From assembly GCA_016342495.1 (NCBI GenBank), contig JAEIOG010000027.1, positions 1 through 53,674 of the forward strand: a stretch of 53,674 nt of DNA. The letters are read 5' to 3'. Below are positions 17,745 through 26,663 of the stretch, piece after piece. This DNA comes from Phycisphaerae bacterium (GTDB taxonomy: Bacteria > Planctomycetota > Phycisphaerae > Sedimentisphaerales > SM23-30). The notes below the pieces were generated by a model, which searched no databases, was not told the origin of the DNA, and saw nothing but the letters and a program-made list of their open reading frames with translations. The first letter of the stretch is position 1. Each line of letters starts with the position of its first letter. Made by a program: the position numbers and the translations under genes.

Positions 17745-18077
17745 TTACGCTAATTCTTCCAATGTTTCAATAACTAATGGCAAATGTGTATATGCCGGCC
17801 CGCCACCCATTAAAACAGCTACACTGGCAGCTTCGATTATTTCTTCCGGGCTAGCTCCTGCATCCAGGCATTTTTTGACATGTAAAATTATGCATGGTTC
17901 ACATTGTTTGGCCAGACCGATGCCTAATGCTATGAATTCCTTTTCACGTACAGTTAAAGCTCCTTCAGTCATGATTCTTTTGAATAAAAATGAAAAACCA
18001 TCCATGGTGGGTTTGGCTTTTTCTTGCATTTTTTTAACGTCATTTGCGAATTTTTCCAAAAATTCTTTTGAATTCAT
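17745..18077 (-). CDS. carboxymuconolactone decarboxylase/AhpD-like protein
   Basis: A 110-residue all-helical protein of the CMD/AhpD superfamily. The motif CEPCIILHVKKCLDAG supplies the redox-type CxxCxxxH that marks AhpD-like peroxidase or thiol-redox members, followed by the usual GASPEEIIEAASVAVLMGGG. It acts in the cytoplasm, probably as a disulfide reductase or peroxidase partner. It is located between the NifX-like gene (28-bp gap) and the permease (6-bp gap) in one operon. It may protect or reduce cluster proteins, but that is inference. Confidence 0.88.
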   Translation of the reverse strand: MNSKEFLEKFANDVKKMQEKAKPTMDGFSFLFKRIMTEGALTVREKEFIALGIGLAKQCEPCIILHVKKCLDAGASPEEIIEAASVAVLMGGGPAYTHLPLVIETLEELA

Positions 18078-18105
18078 CTTAATGTTCCTTCTTGTTTAGG
18101 TTGTA

Positions 18106-18468
18106 TTACCAGTGGCCTTGTACATTAGCCTGTTCCATTTTTAATAGCTGGCCATCCAGGTATTTTTTTAAGGCCTGGTTGGCACTAATTTCTTCTACGA
18201 CTTGATAAACTTCAATGCCATCGCCTTGCAAAGCCCGCATGGCTTTAGGACCAACGTTCTTTGCGATTAAAATATCCGCTCTGGCATCTAATAAATATTG
18301 AGCGGTTTTTAGACCGGCACCCTGGGCGGCTTGTAAATCCTGTTGATTTGCGATGAATTGCCAGTTTTTAGTTTCTTCATCATATATTGCAATATAGCCT
18401 GTACGCCCAAATCTTGCGTCGATTAAAGAATCAGGGTTGTCATTTATGGCACAAAATGCGATTTTCAT
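18106..18468 (-). CDS. NifX-like/orange-protein-like cluster-binding protein
   Basis: A 120-residue member of the dinitrogenase Fe-Mo cofactor family, distinct from the copy at 14510. MKIAFCAI, SLIDARFGRTGYIAIYD and the GAGLKTAQYL and GPKAMRALQGDGIEVY segments match the fold of the Desulfovibrio orange protein (ORP), which carries a Mo-Cu-S cluster. No obvious Cys ligand lies outside Cys6, as in ORP, where the cluster is held non-covalently. Its ATG overlaps the stop of the DUF134 gene by 4 bp, so translation is coupled. Cluster identity here is unknown. Confidence 0.88.
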   Translation of the reverse strand: MKIAFCAINDNPDSLIDARFGRTGYIAIYDEETKNWQFIANQQDLQAAQGAGLKTAQYLLDARADILIAKNVGPKAMRALQGDGIEVYQVVEEISANQALKKYLDGQLLKMEQANVQGHW

Positions 18469-18833
18469 TGTTGTTCTCCATTATTTACTTTTTTATTACA
18501 GCACTTCCCGTGTCGCCCCCGACCTTCACCGCCTTTGGGGCAACGGTTTATTATAGGGCCACCTTCGAAACAGATTGCTTTGCCTTCGGTTAAGGCTTCG
18601 GCGATTTTCTTCCTGGCACTGGAATATATGCGTGTTACTGTTGGTCTGGATATATTCATTAATTCAGCGGTTTTAGCCTGGTCATGTCCTTGATAATCCA
18701 AGAGATGAATGGTTTCAAATTCATCCAGGCCCAAAACAACTTTCTCCAACTGCCTGGTTGGTATACCCGCTGGCTTATATATTATCGAGCCGGGTATTCC
18801 GCTGATATATCTATTTTTATGTGGTCTGGGCAT
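18465..18833 (-). CDS. DUF134 (UPF0251) helix-turn-helix regulator
   Basis: DNA-binding protein of the UPF0251/DUF134 family, commonly encoded next to NifX-like and MinD-ferredoxin genes in anaerobes. It starts MPRPHKNRYISG and contains an HTH with GHDQAKTAELMNISRPTVTR, like a sigma-70 region 4 type. The C-terminus is Cys-rich (CFEGGPI, CPKGG, KCCNKK) and could bind a metal or cluster as a sensor. The frame is open back to 18917, but the ATG at 18833 begins at the conserved N-terminus and has GTGAG ahead, so the longer N-terminus is rejected. First gene of the operon, probably its autoregulator. Confidence 0.9.
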   Translation of the reverse strand: MPRPHKNRYISGIPGSIIYKPAGIPTRQLEKVVLGLDEFETIHLLDYQGHDQAKTAELMNISRPTVTRIYSSARKKIAEALTEGKAICFEGGPIINRCPKGGEGRGRHGKCCNKKVNNGEQQ

Positions 18834-19121
18834 ATTGCTCACTTTCTTATTTGTTTTGAACTTATGTTCATAATGAGTATTGCTAAAAAAAACTATTTTG
18901 TCAAATACAAAAACCAATTTATTTTCTTCATTATTCAGGTTTATATGTAGAATTGTGTTTTTACTTTGTCTTATTCTCTATTTCCATTTGCATGTCCCAG
19001 CCTAATTAAATATAATAAATTTAATGAATAATTGTCCTTTTACTGAATTGGTTTAGGGGTGAACTATAGTAATAGTTAATATTTAGCAAACCATAATTCC
19101 ATAATAGCAAAGGTAAACGAA

Positions 19122-20054
19122 ATGACGAAAATTATTACCAAATTCTCTTTTGCTCTGTTGCTGTCAAGTCTGATTTTATTAAACGCAGGGTGTCAAAAAA
19201 AACAATGTAAAAATGAAATGTTCCCCGTAGCTAGTCCTATCCCAGATCACATCGCTTTGGACTTTGATCTCGACACCAATTTTTATAAAAAATGCGTGAT
19301 GGCCGGCCCCGTTCCGGTTGTCAGTTCAGAAAATGTCAATGATTATGCTCTTAAAGAAGCAGCGTGGCTGATTCTGGATATGATGGATTATAGACCAGAA
19401 ATTCTTCAGGAAATTGGCGACCGAAAAGTTCATCTTGCGATCATGGGCGTAAATGAATTTACTTCTGATATCCCTGAACACAGCAATTTCTTCAAACCCA
19501 AAGATAAAAACTTCTGGGATCGTCGTGCTCGTGGTCTGGGTGCAACTGATCGAAGTAAAACTTTTTCCTGTGGCGAAGAAAACCTGCTCTGTTACAAAGG
19601 CGATCCTTATTGGCAGGAGAATATCCTTATTCATGAATTCGCTCACGTTATCCACCTGATGGGTTTAAATAAGATGGATCCCAATTTTGATAAGCGACTT
19701 CAGGATACTTATGAAAAAGCTTGTGCCGCTGGCAAATGGAAAACTTTTTATGCTGGAAGTAATTCCCGGGAATACTGGGCAGAAGCTGTCCAGTCCTGGT
19801 TCAATGACAATCGCGAAAATGACCATGACCACAATCATGTCAATACCCGTGCCGAATTGAAAGAGTACGATCCTGATATTGCTGAACTTGTATGCGAAGT
19901 ATTTAGTGATAAACCACGTAAATATAAAAAACCTGCGGATCGCCCTGAATCACAGCGTCTGCATCTGGTTGGCTACCAGACCGAAACTGCACCAGAATTT
20001 GTTTGGCCTGAAATCCTTGTCCACGCAATGGACAACCCGCCAGAAAATTACTAA
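19122..20054 (+). CDS. lipoprotein with gluzincin-type zinc-peptidase motif
   Basis: A 310-residue exported protein with lipobox NAGC (Cys24). The peptidase motif HEFAHVIH (His171, Glu172, His175) is followed 46 residues later by REYWAEAVQSWF, where Glu221 is the likely third zinc ligand. This arrangement resembles MtfA/anthrax lethal-factor-like gluzincins. A His/Asp-rich stretch (ENDHDHNHVN, about 232-241) could bind extra metal. I do not recognise a named family. Substrate is unknown; cell-envelope or extracellular proteins are plausible. SD AAAGG precedes the ATG. It is monocistronic with its own terminator and is divergent from the DUF134 operon. Confidence 0.8.
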   Translation: MTKIITKFSFALLLSSLILLNAGCQKKQCKNEMFPVASPIPDHIALDFDLDTNFYKKCVMAGPVPVVSSENVNDYALKEAAWLILDMMDYRPEILQEIGDRKVHLAIMGVNEFTSDIPEHSNFFKPKDKNFWDRRARGLGATDRSKTFSCGEENLLCYKGDPYWQENILIHEFAHVIHLMGLNKMDPNFDKRLQDTYEKACAAGKWKTFYAGSNSREYWAEAVQSWFNDNRENDHDHNHVNTRAELKEYDPDIAELVCEVFSDKPRKYKKPADRPESQRLHLVGYQTETAPEFVWPEILVHAMDNPPENY

Positions 20055-20072
20055 TTCACAATGATAATATTC

Positions 20073-20105
20073 AACCTCGAAAATTAAGTTTCGGGGTTTT
20101 ATTTT
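20073..20105 (+). terminator. intrinsic terminator of the zinc-peptidase gene
   Basis: AACCTCGAAA (20073-20082) pairs with TTTCGGGGTT (20089-20098) around a 6-nt loop, with one T-G pair, followed by TTATTTT. Confidence 0.85.
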
Positions 20106-20125
20106 AATAAATGGAGTTGGAACTA

Positions 20126-21001
20126 ATGAGAAAGATTCTTATAACTGGCACATCGGGCTTCCTTGGCTTTAACCTCTTGCGGCAAGCTCCCTCAAACGCA
20201 ATCATTTATGTTGCGGCTCATCAGAAAGAAATTCCAGGTGACCCGGCAAATGCGATTTCGCTGGATATTACCAATATCAAAACAACCATGGAAGCTATCA
20301 AGACGATTAACCCCGATGTTATTATCCACGCCGCCGCTTTGGCTGATCCTGGCCAGTGTTTCAAAAATCAGTCGTTGGCTATGCAGGTAAATGTTGATGG
20401 CTCAATCAATATCGCCAAAGCTGCTAAAGCTGTCAATGCCCGCTTTATTTTTATCTCGACTGACCTTGTATACAAAGGCGATTCTCAGAATTACGATGAA
20501 TCTCAGGCGGGCGACTGCTGTTTCTATGGCCAGACCAAACTTGATGCTGAGCAATCTATAACTGAAATTATGCCTAATGCTTTCATTGCCCGCATAGCTT
20601 TGCTTTTTGGCATAGGCCATGTCAATCGTCGCTGTTTTGCTGAACAGGTAATCGAAAATGTGCGAAAGGGCGATACTGCCAATCTTTTTACTGATGAATA
20701 TCGCTGCCCATTACAGGTCAATAACCTGTGCGAAATCCTCTTTGAAGCCGCTGTCCGGCCCGAAATTCAGGGCATATACAATATTGGCTCCCCAGACCGC
20801 ATTAGTCGCTATGATTTTATTAAAACTATTTGCCAACGTCTAAATCTTGATACAAATTTACTAAATCCAACCAGAATTTCTGATATAAACTTTGCCGAAC
20901 CCCGCCCGGCTGATTGCTCAATGAACATCACCAAAGCTCAAAATATATTCAAAACCTCGCTGTTGCCTCTCGCGAAAACAATCCCCCAAATCTGGCCCTG
21001 A
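20126..21001 (+). CDS. NAD(P)-dependent sugar reductase, RmlD-like extended SDR
   Basis: Short-chain dehydrogenase of the dTDP-4-dehydrorhamnose reductase type (RmlD_sub_bind). From the chosen Met, KILITGTSGFLGFNLL gives the Rossmann GxxGxxG. Further motifs are HAAALADPGQC, ISTDLVYKGD (catalytic Thr/Ser region) and FYGQTKLDAE with the YxxxK pair. The ORF is open from 20111, but that ATG overlaps a TGGAG that is better read as the SD for the ATG at 20126. The 291 residues are normal. No other rhamnose genes are adjacent, so the true nucleotide-sugar substrate is uncertain. Confidence 0.88.
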   Translation: MRKILITGTSGFLGFNLLRQAPSNAIIYVAAHQKEIPGDPANAISLDITNIKTTMEAIKTINPDVIIHAAALADPGQCFKNQSLAMQVNVDGSINIAKAAKAVNARFIFISTDLVYKGDSQNYDESQAGDCCFYGQTKLDAEQSITEIMPNAFIARIALLFGIGHVNRRCFAEQVIENVRKGDTANLFTDEYRCPLQVNNLCEILFEAAVRPEIQGIYNIGSPDRISRYDFIKTICQRLNLDTNLLNPTRISDINFAEPRPADCSMNITKAQNIFKTSLLPLAKTIPQIWP

Positions 21002-21032
21002 AAATGCATGTTAACCCCTGCATACTTATAAA

Positions 21033-21064
21033 AAAAGGGTACAACTTATAAGTCATACCCTTTT
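21033..21064. terminator. bidirectional terminator between the SDR gene and leuB
   Basis: AAAAGGGTA pairs with TACCCTTTT, with an inner ACTTATAAGT palindrome extending the hairpin. It sits between two convergent genes and carries A- and T-runs on either side. Confidence 0.85.
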
Positions 21065-21091
21065 AAAAACTAAATTTGCATTATCGGCGTT

Positions 21092-22171
21092 CTATAGTGT
21101 CGCCAGCGTTGCCGCTACCATGTCGCCGATTTCCGTTGTGGTATAGCCCATTTCATTAGCAGCCATACTTTTCATCTTAGGCGTAGTGAGCTTGACCGCT
21201 GCTTCAATGCCACGGGCTGCCTTATCCAGTCCCAGTGACTCTAGCATCATTGCACCAGAACAAATTGCAGCTAATGGATTAATTGCGTTTTTACCTGTCC
21301 ACATCGGGGCAGTGCCACCAATAGGTTCAAACATGCTCAAACCTTCTGGGTTGATATTGCCGCCTGCTGCGATGCCCAGCCCACCCTGGGTAATAGCGCC
21401 GAGGTCTGTAATGATATCGCCAAACATATTGCTGGTCACCAGAACATCAAACCATTCCGGATTGATAACCATGTACAAACATGTGGCGTCAACATGATAG
21501 TAATCACGTTTGATATCAGGATATTCAGCATCACCTAATTCATTAAATACTCTATCCCAAAGGTCAAATACAAAGGTCAAAACATTAGTCTTGCCAACCA
21601 AGGCTACGGTATTGTGTTCACCAACGCCACGGGCTTTTTTCCCATACTTGCGGGCATACTCAAATGCAAAACGCAGACATCTTTCGACTTGTTTGTAACT
21701 GTAAACCATTTCCTGGATTGCTACTTCGTCTTTGGTCCCTTTCATTGAGAATCCGCCGCAACCGGTATATAATCCGCCGGTATTCTCGCGAACCACGACA
21801 TAATCAATTTCTTTAGGGCCTTTATTTTTGATCGGACTTTCCACACCCGGGTAAAGCTTAACAGGGCGAAGATTGATATACTGGTCCAGCTCAAAACGAA
21901 GCTTCAGCAGGATACCTTTTTCCAAAATCCCAGGTTTGACATCCACATGGCCAATCGCACCTAATAGCACGGCATCATGCTTTTTTAATTCTTCGACAGC
22001 ATTGTCCGGCAAAACTTCTCCGGTCGCTAAATAATGCTCACCACCGAAGTTATATTCAGTTGTTTCGTATTCAAATCCATATTTTTCGCCTGCGGCTGCC
22101 AATACTTTCAAAGCTTCAGCCGTGACCTCTGGCCCGGTTCCATCTCCTGGTATAACACCAATTTTATACAT
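21092..22171 (-). CDS. leuB: 3-isopropylmalate dehydrogenase
   Basis: NAD-dependent oxidative decarboxylation of 3-isopropylmalate in leucine biosynthesis, cytoplasmic. KIGVIPGDGTGPEV opens the protein. LLKLRFELDQYINLRPVKLY is the substrate-binding segment with the Arg residues of the actinobacterial/archaeal LeuB type, and VTSNMFGDIITDLGA is the metal-binding Asp segment. FEPIGGTAP is also present. The length is 359 residues. The frame is open to a TTG at 22186, but the ATG at 22171 with AAAGG upstream is the better start. Related isocitrate or tartrate dehydrogenases cannot be fully excluded. No leuACD genes are adjacent. Confidence 0.88.
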   Translation of the reverse strand: MYKIGVIPGDGTGPEVTAEALKVLAAAGEKYGFEYETTEYNFGGEHYLATGEVLPDNAVEELKKHDAVLLGAIGHVDVKPGILEKGILLKLRFELDQYINLRPVKLYPGVESPIKNKGPKEIDYVVVRENTGGLYTGCGGFSMKGTKDEVAIQEMVYSYKQVERCLRFAFEYARKYGKKARGVGEHNTVALVGKTNVLTFVFDLWDRVFNELGDAEYPDIKRDYYHVDATCLYMVINPEWFDVLVTSNMFGDIITDLGAITQGGLGIAAGGNINPEGLSMFEPIGGTAPMWTGKNAINPLAAICSGAMMLESLGLDKAARGIEAAVKLTTPKMKSMAANEMGYTTTEIGDMVAATLATL

Positions 22172-22296
22172 CACTAAACCTTTCAATTTTCAATATTGCT
22201 TATGCAAAACGTGTATCTATGGACAGTATACTACCATTTGCCTATCAAACAATCAATGCCAATTTCATAGTCCAAAATTCATTTTCTTATCGCTAC

Positions 22297-24486
22297 CTAC
22301 ATTGCTTCTAAACGTGCATACTGTAATACCAGCGTTTTTCTGGATCCGCTGCTAAATTGCACTTCTACTTTCGGTTGGCTGCCGCGTGGCATTATCTTGG
22401 TAATCTTGCCCCGGCCCAATGATGGATGCATAACTATTTGGCCTACCGTAAAACCAATATTGGGAACTTTACTGCTGGCTGCGGGTTTCTTTTTTGTGAT
22501 CGATTTGTATTTCATATCACCTTGATAGCTGTCGCCTGATACAAACCCAACATTGTCATTAAACTCGTCACCGGTTTGTGAGGAAATAACTTCCAGTTCT
22601 GGCAATTCCCCAAAGAACCGTGATTTAATCGTAGCATTGGTCATCCCGTGGATTGTGCGGTTATGGGCATAGCTCATCGCCAGATTCTCTTCTGCCCGCG
22701 TTATCCCGACAAACAGCAATCGCCTTTCTTCTTCCATTTCTTTTTCATTGTCGGCACTTCTGCCATGCGGGATCATCCCTTCTTCGCAGCCAACAATCAC
22801 TACTACCGGAAACTCCAAGCCTTTGGCTGCATGTAATGTCATCAGCGAAACTGCCCCAGCTTCTTTATCATAAGCATCAGAATCACTCGCCAACGCTATC
22901 TGCTGTAAATATTCAGCTAAGTTAGGCTCTTCGGATTCACTGTCATATTGAATTGCCGAGTTAATTAATTCCATTACATTGTCTGGCGCTTCTTCATTTT
23001 TCTCACATGCTAAGGTGTCTTTCATTCCGGTTGCGATATAGACCTTATCCATTAGTTGGCCAACCGGTTCATTCAGGCCTTTGCGCATATTTTCTATGAG
23101 CTCGACAAATCCTTTAATTTTATTTTTTGCCCCGCTATTGATCGTTGTCAGGTCATCGATATTTTTTAGCACAGACCACATGTCAATTCCACGCGTTTCG
23201 CCATGTTCAATTACCCGTGCAATTGTTGTATTGCCGATTCCGCGTGTAGGGCGGTTTATAACCCTTTGCAAAGAAATCTGATCTGCTGGATTCACCATTA
23301 GTTTCAAATATGCCAGCATATCTTTGATTTCTTTACGCTGGAAGAATTCCAGTCCTTTGACAATTTGATAGGGCACATGTTCCCGACGCAAGGCTTCTTC
23401 CAGCACCCGGCTCATGCTGTTAGTGCGATAGAATACCGCCATCTGCCGATATTCATAGCCATGCTCTTTATGCAAATCTGCTAAGTATTTGCCAAGTCCT
23501 TTTGCCTCTTCGTATTCATTATAGTATTCATAAATCACAGCATCTTTGCCGCTACCTTTAAATGCGATAAGGTCTTTGTGCTTACGTTCTTTATTATTTT
23601 GAATCAGCGTGTCGGCCAGGTTTAAAATCTCAGGTGTCGAACGGAAATTCTCTGCCAGCGTTACGGTCTTGGCATTAGGATAATCTTCTTCAAATGCTAA
23701 AATATTCCCGATATCAGCGCCCCGCCAACCATAAATTGACTGGTCTGGGTCGCCTGTTACGAATAAATTATGATGATTTAACGACATTCCTCGAGCAATC
23801 TGATACTGGCAATGATTGGTATCCTGATATTCATCTACCAGTAGATACTGGTATCTTTCATTCAATTTATCACGAAAACTCTGGTCATCACGCAACAGAT
23901 ATGCAAATTTCATCAAAAGATCATCAAAATCCACCGCTTGATTTTCTTCCAGAACTTTTTGATAAGCCGCATAAATGCTGGCTACTTTCTTGGCCATGAA
24001 ATCAAATTCATGTTTGGCCTGGATCATGTCCGGCGTTTTCAAATCATTTTTATAGTTGCTTATCCGGTTGAGCATCGCCCCGGGCTGGAAATTCGTTGGG
24101 TCCAGCTCTAGATTTGATAATGCCTGTTTCATTGCAGTTTTTTGGTCGGCGGTGTCATAAATTGTGAAATTCTTATCTAACCCCACTTCTTCGTGGAATT
24201 CTCGTAGTAGCCGCGCGCACAAGCTATGGAAGGTGCACATGGTCGTCCCATTTGGCACTCGCATTGCTGCCAACCGGTTTCGCATCTCCTGGGCGGCCTT
24301 ATTGGTAAAGGTTATCGCTAATATATTCCAGGGTTTTATCCCCTGACTTATTAAATATGCGATTCTATGCGTAATAACCCGCGTTTTGCCAGAACCTGGT
24401 CCTGCCAATACTAGCATCGGCCCTTCGATATGGGCTGCTGCCAACCTCTGATTTTCTGTCAAATTCGCAAGTATGTTATTTCCCAA
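22297..24486 (-). CDS. pcrA: UvrD/PcrA-type DNA helicase
   Basis: Superfamily 1A 3'-5' helicase for repair and replication-conflict resolution. N-terminal LTENQRLAAAHIEGPMLVLA carries the Q-motif. Walker A GPGSGKT is at 29-35, motif II is DEYQDT, and the C-terminal helicase motifs include TLHAAKGLEFPVV and GITRAEE. The last about 50 residues (GQIVMHPSLGRGKITKI onward) form the Tudor-like PcrA C-terminal domain that contacts RNA polymerase. Its 729 residues are full length. The 125-bp spacer to leuB downstream suggests independent expression or a loose operon. Confidence 0.95.
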   Translation of the reverse strand: MGNNILANLTENQRLAAAHIEGPMLVLAGPGSGKTRVITHRIAYLISQGIKPWNILAITFTNKAAQEMRNRLAAMRVPNGTTMCTFHSLCARLLREFHEEVGLDKNFTIYDTADQKTAMKQALSNLELDPTNFQPGAMLNRISNYKNDLKTPDMIQAKHEFDFMAKKVASIYAAYQKVLEENQAVDFDDLLMKFAYLLRDDQSFRDKLNERYQYLLVDEYQDTNHCQYQIARGMSLNHHNLFVTGDPDQSIYGWRGADIGNILAFEEDYPNAKTVTLAENFRSTPEILNLADTLIQNNKERKHKDLIAFKGSGKDAVIYEYYNEYEEAKGLGKYLADLHKEHGYEYRQMAVFYRTNSMSRVLEEALRREHVPYQIVKGLEFFQRKEIKDMLAYLKLMVNPADQISLQRVINRPTRGIGNTTIARVIEHGETRGIDMWSVLKNIDDLTTINSGAKNKIKGFVELIENMRKGLNEPVGQLMDKVYIATGMKDTLACEKNEEAPDNVMELINSAIQYDSESEEPNLAEYLQQIALASDSDAYDKEAGAVSLMTLHAAKGLEFPVVVIVGCEEGMIPHGRSADNEKEMEEERRLLFVGITRAEENLAMSYAHNRTIHGMTNATIKSRFFGELPELEVISSQTGDEFNDNVGFVSGDSYQGDMKYKSITKKKPAASSKVPNIGFTVGQIVMHPSLGRGKITKIMPRGSQPKVEVQFSSGSRKTLVLQYARLEAM

Positions 24487-24629
24487 AACAAACTCCTATT
24501 ATTAGCATCCCTGCTAATAGTATCCTGATTTTTTCAATATATAAACAATCCAGTCAGGATACCATTAATCGGCCTTGACAGCAAGATAATTATTTTGACA
24601 GAAAATGGTCTTGGTAGATTTCCTGTTAT

Positions 24630-26045
24630 CTATTTTGTCGAGTTTTGGCCTTTAGCCATTTTTTGATACCGTAAGAATACAACGCCGTCGGCGGGTATTT
24701 CAAATGTGTACTGCTTTGAAGCTGGTATGAACTTGCCAGTCCAGGCATTTTTTATCGTGTAGTTGTATTCGATGTTTAAGGCCAAATCTTTCAGATCAAC
24801 ATTAATCTTCGTACTATTTTTCCCATCTCGATTGAATATTCCGATCCAGCCACTGTCTGTTTTACCATGCTGAGTTGTTTTCCATACATCGATTTTGTTG
24901 GCACGATGTACGAGTTTTCCAATAACAGCGTTTTTATTACAGGCTAAGATTTCAGGATTGATAAACAGACTCAGAGAAAATTCATCCATGCTATATAATA
25001 CTCCGCCCAGCATCAATGGTGAAGCGGCCATAGCACGTTGGGTCATAAATGTGCGTTTTTGGTCTTTGGTTAGTTTGCATTGCCACCCATCATTTACTGT
25101 TATGTAAAGGTGACCAAAACAGATCATGTCCATATCAAGAAAACTGCCAACTTCCGGACCAGTATAATCCTGCATGGCTTCCCAGCGTCTAAAAGTCGTT
25201 TCCAGAGATCCTCTGTTATCCCATATGTCGCTGGTGATACGTACCATATTTGCTTTCTTGTAGGCATTGCTGTGTTCAATTTTGATGTGATCCCCGGGTG
25301 ATAGACTTAGAATAATTTTTCGATCGCACTTTGCAATTGCCTTTGCTACAGCTTCTACTTCATCTGGATTCGGAACGATATCGTCAAATTTAATAAAGTC
25401 AACTCCCATGTCTGCATATTTTTTGATTAGACCATCGTAATATTCCTGGGCGCCAGGTTTACTCATATCTACACCATAATTCCACCACGGAGCAATTGCC
25501 CAAGGGCAATAGGATTTCTTGTCAACTATGTCCAGCATGTGATAATCTGTTCCCTCAATCGGGAGATTTTCTTCGACGGCTCTGCGGTTGATACCTCTTA
25601 GTAGCCAGATGCCGAATTTGACCCCTTTTTTATGAGCATAATCAATAGTGTATTTTAGTCCATTAGGGAAAAAGTATTTATGGGAGCCAGGTCGACCATA
25701 TTCATCCAGGGCAATCGTAATTCCTTTGCCTTGGCCTGATAAAAACCACCCATTGTCTACTGTGACAGTGTTGTATCCGTAAGGTAGTAGGTTTTTGCTG
25801 ATGAAATCGATATTTTTAAGTAATTCTTTTTCCGTAACAGCGATGCTGTATCCTGTATAACTATTCCATCCCATGGGAGGGCTAGGGCGTTCTTTGATAG
25901 CGTTTTCTATTTTTTTTGGTATTTCTACGGTTCTGCTTTCTTCATAAACAGAACACGATGTAAGAGTTACTACAAGCAATATAGCCAGAATCCAAATTGC
26001 AGGAATTGATCTGAACATGCGGACTTCAAATTGGTTTAAAAACAT
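24630..26045 (-). CDS. GH27 alpha-galactosidase-like lipoprotein
   Basis: Retaining glycosidase of clan GH-D, probably alpha-galactosidase (family also contains alpha-N-acetylgalactosaminidases). Lipobox LTSC with Cys31 indicates a membrane-anchored exported protein. The barrel starts PPMGWNSYTGY (56-66), a clear GH27 signature. The nucleophile is expected at Asp221 in FIKFDD and the acid/base at Asp273 in RITSDIWD. A C-terminal beta-domain (about 375-470) follows. SD AAAGGAT precedes the ATG at 26045. The gene stands alone on the minus strand with no terminator obvious to me. Confidence 0.92.
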   Translation of the reverse strand: MFLNQFEVRMFRSIPAIWILAILLVVTLTSCSVYEESRTVEIPKKIENAIKERPSPPMGWNSYTGYSIAVTEKELLKNIDFISKNLLPYGYNTVTVDNGWFLSGQGKGITIALDEYGRPGSHKYFFPNGLKYTIDYAHKKGVKFGIWLLRGINRRAVEENLPIEGTDYHMLDIVDKKSYCPWAIAPWWNYGVDMSKPGAQEYYDGLIKKYADMGVDFIKFDDIVPNPDEVEAVAKAIAKCDRKIILSLSPGDHIKIEHSNAYKKANMVRITSDIWDNRGSLETTFRRWEAMQDYTGPEVGSFLDMDMICFGHLYITVNDGWQCKLTKDQKRTFMTQRAMAASPLMLGGVLYSMDEFSLSLFINPEILACNKNAVIGKLVHRANKIDVWKTTQHGKTDSGWIGIFNRDGKNSTKINVDLKDLALNIEYNYTIKNAWTGKFIPASKQYTFEIPADGVVFLRYQKMAKGQNSTK

Positions 26046-26161
26046 TTATATTATCCTTTCCGTGTGTTTGATATTATTAACTTTTATTTGAGTATAAAGT
26101 ATCTTGGATAAATGTGCAATTGTTTTGATAACGAAGATCTCCATGTCAACGAGTTTATTGG

Positions 26162-26600
26162 GTGGCAAATCTTGGGACAGTTGACAAAGGCAGTAAATCA
26201 TTTAAAGAGAAGGCTCTGGCTCAGGAATTTAAAGAACATTGTGAAAGGCGAGCGAATCAAATCAAAAAAACAGTATTTGTTGAAAACGTCTTTTTGAATG
26301 ATGCTGTTGAACAATGGAAAGATTTTTGCCTGGGATATACTGAACAGACCAGAAATCTTTATATTCTTCTTGTTGAGAAGTTCATTGAATTCATTGATGG
26401 CGATGTGATTTATATAACTGATCTAGAAACTTCTGATATTAAGTAACCGTTCTGTGAAGCACAGGTATTTATTGGCTTGGTTGCCAGTTATTGGCAAGGG
26501 CAGAAAGAAAAGAACGATAGGTCTCAACGATATCGCTGTTGGAATACTTGAAGAAATCAAATATCGAGAAGTTATAGTCTGTTGGTATTTGAATATTATA
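26162..26600 (+). pseudogene. remnant of a tyrosine recombinase (phage-type integrase)
   Basis: Two broken plus-strand reading frames. The first (26162-26446, 94 codons) has AVEQWKDFCLGYTEQTRNLY and KFIEFIDG, resembling the SAM-like core-binding domain of tyrosine recombinases. The second (from 26454, other frame) has GKGRKKRTIGLNDIAVGILE, matching the start of the catalytic domain (GKGxKxRxIPL type). The rest of the catalytic domain with its R-H-R-Y residues is missing and sequence between the parts appears deleted. This is a decayed integrase, a trace of past insertion of a mobile element next to the V-ATPase operon. Confidence 0.65.
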
Positions 26601-26602
26601 GC

Positions 26603-26640
26603 AAAAAAACACGACATAGTTTTGACGCTATGTCGTGTTT
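26603..26640 (-). terminator. intrinsic terminator of the V-ATPase operon
   Basis: AAACACGACATAG (26607-26619) and CTATGTCGTGTTT (26628-26640) form a perfect 13-bp stem with an 8-nt loop. On the minus strand a run of seven T follows, 24 bp past the atpK stop. Confidence 0.92.
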
Positions 26641-26663
26641 GATTTTTAATAAGCTAATTTAAC

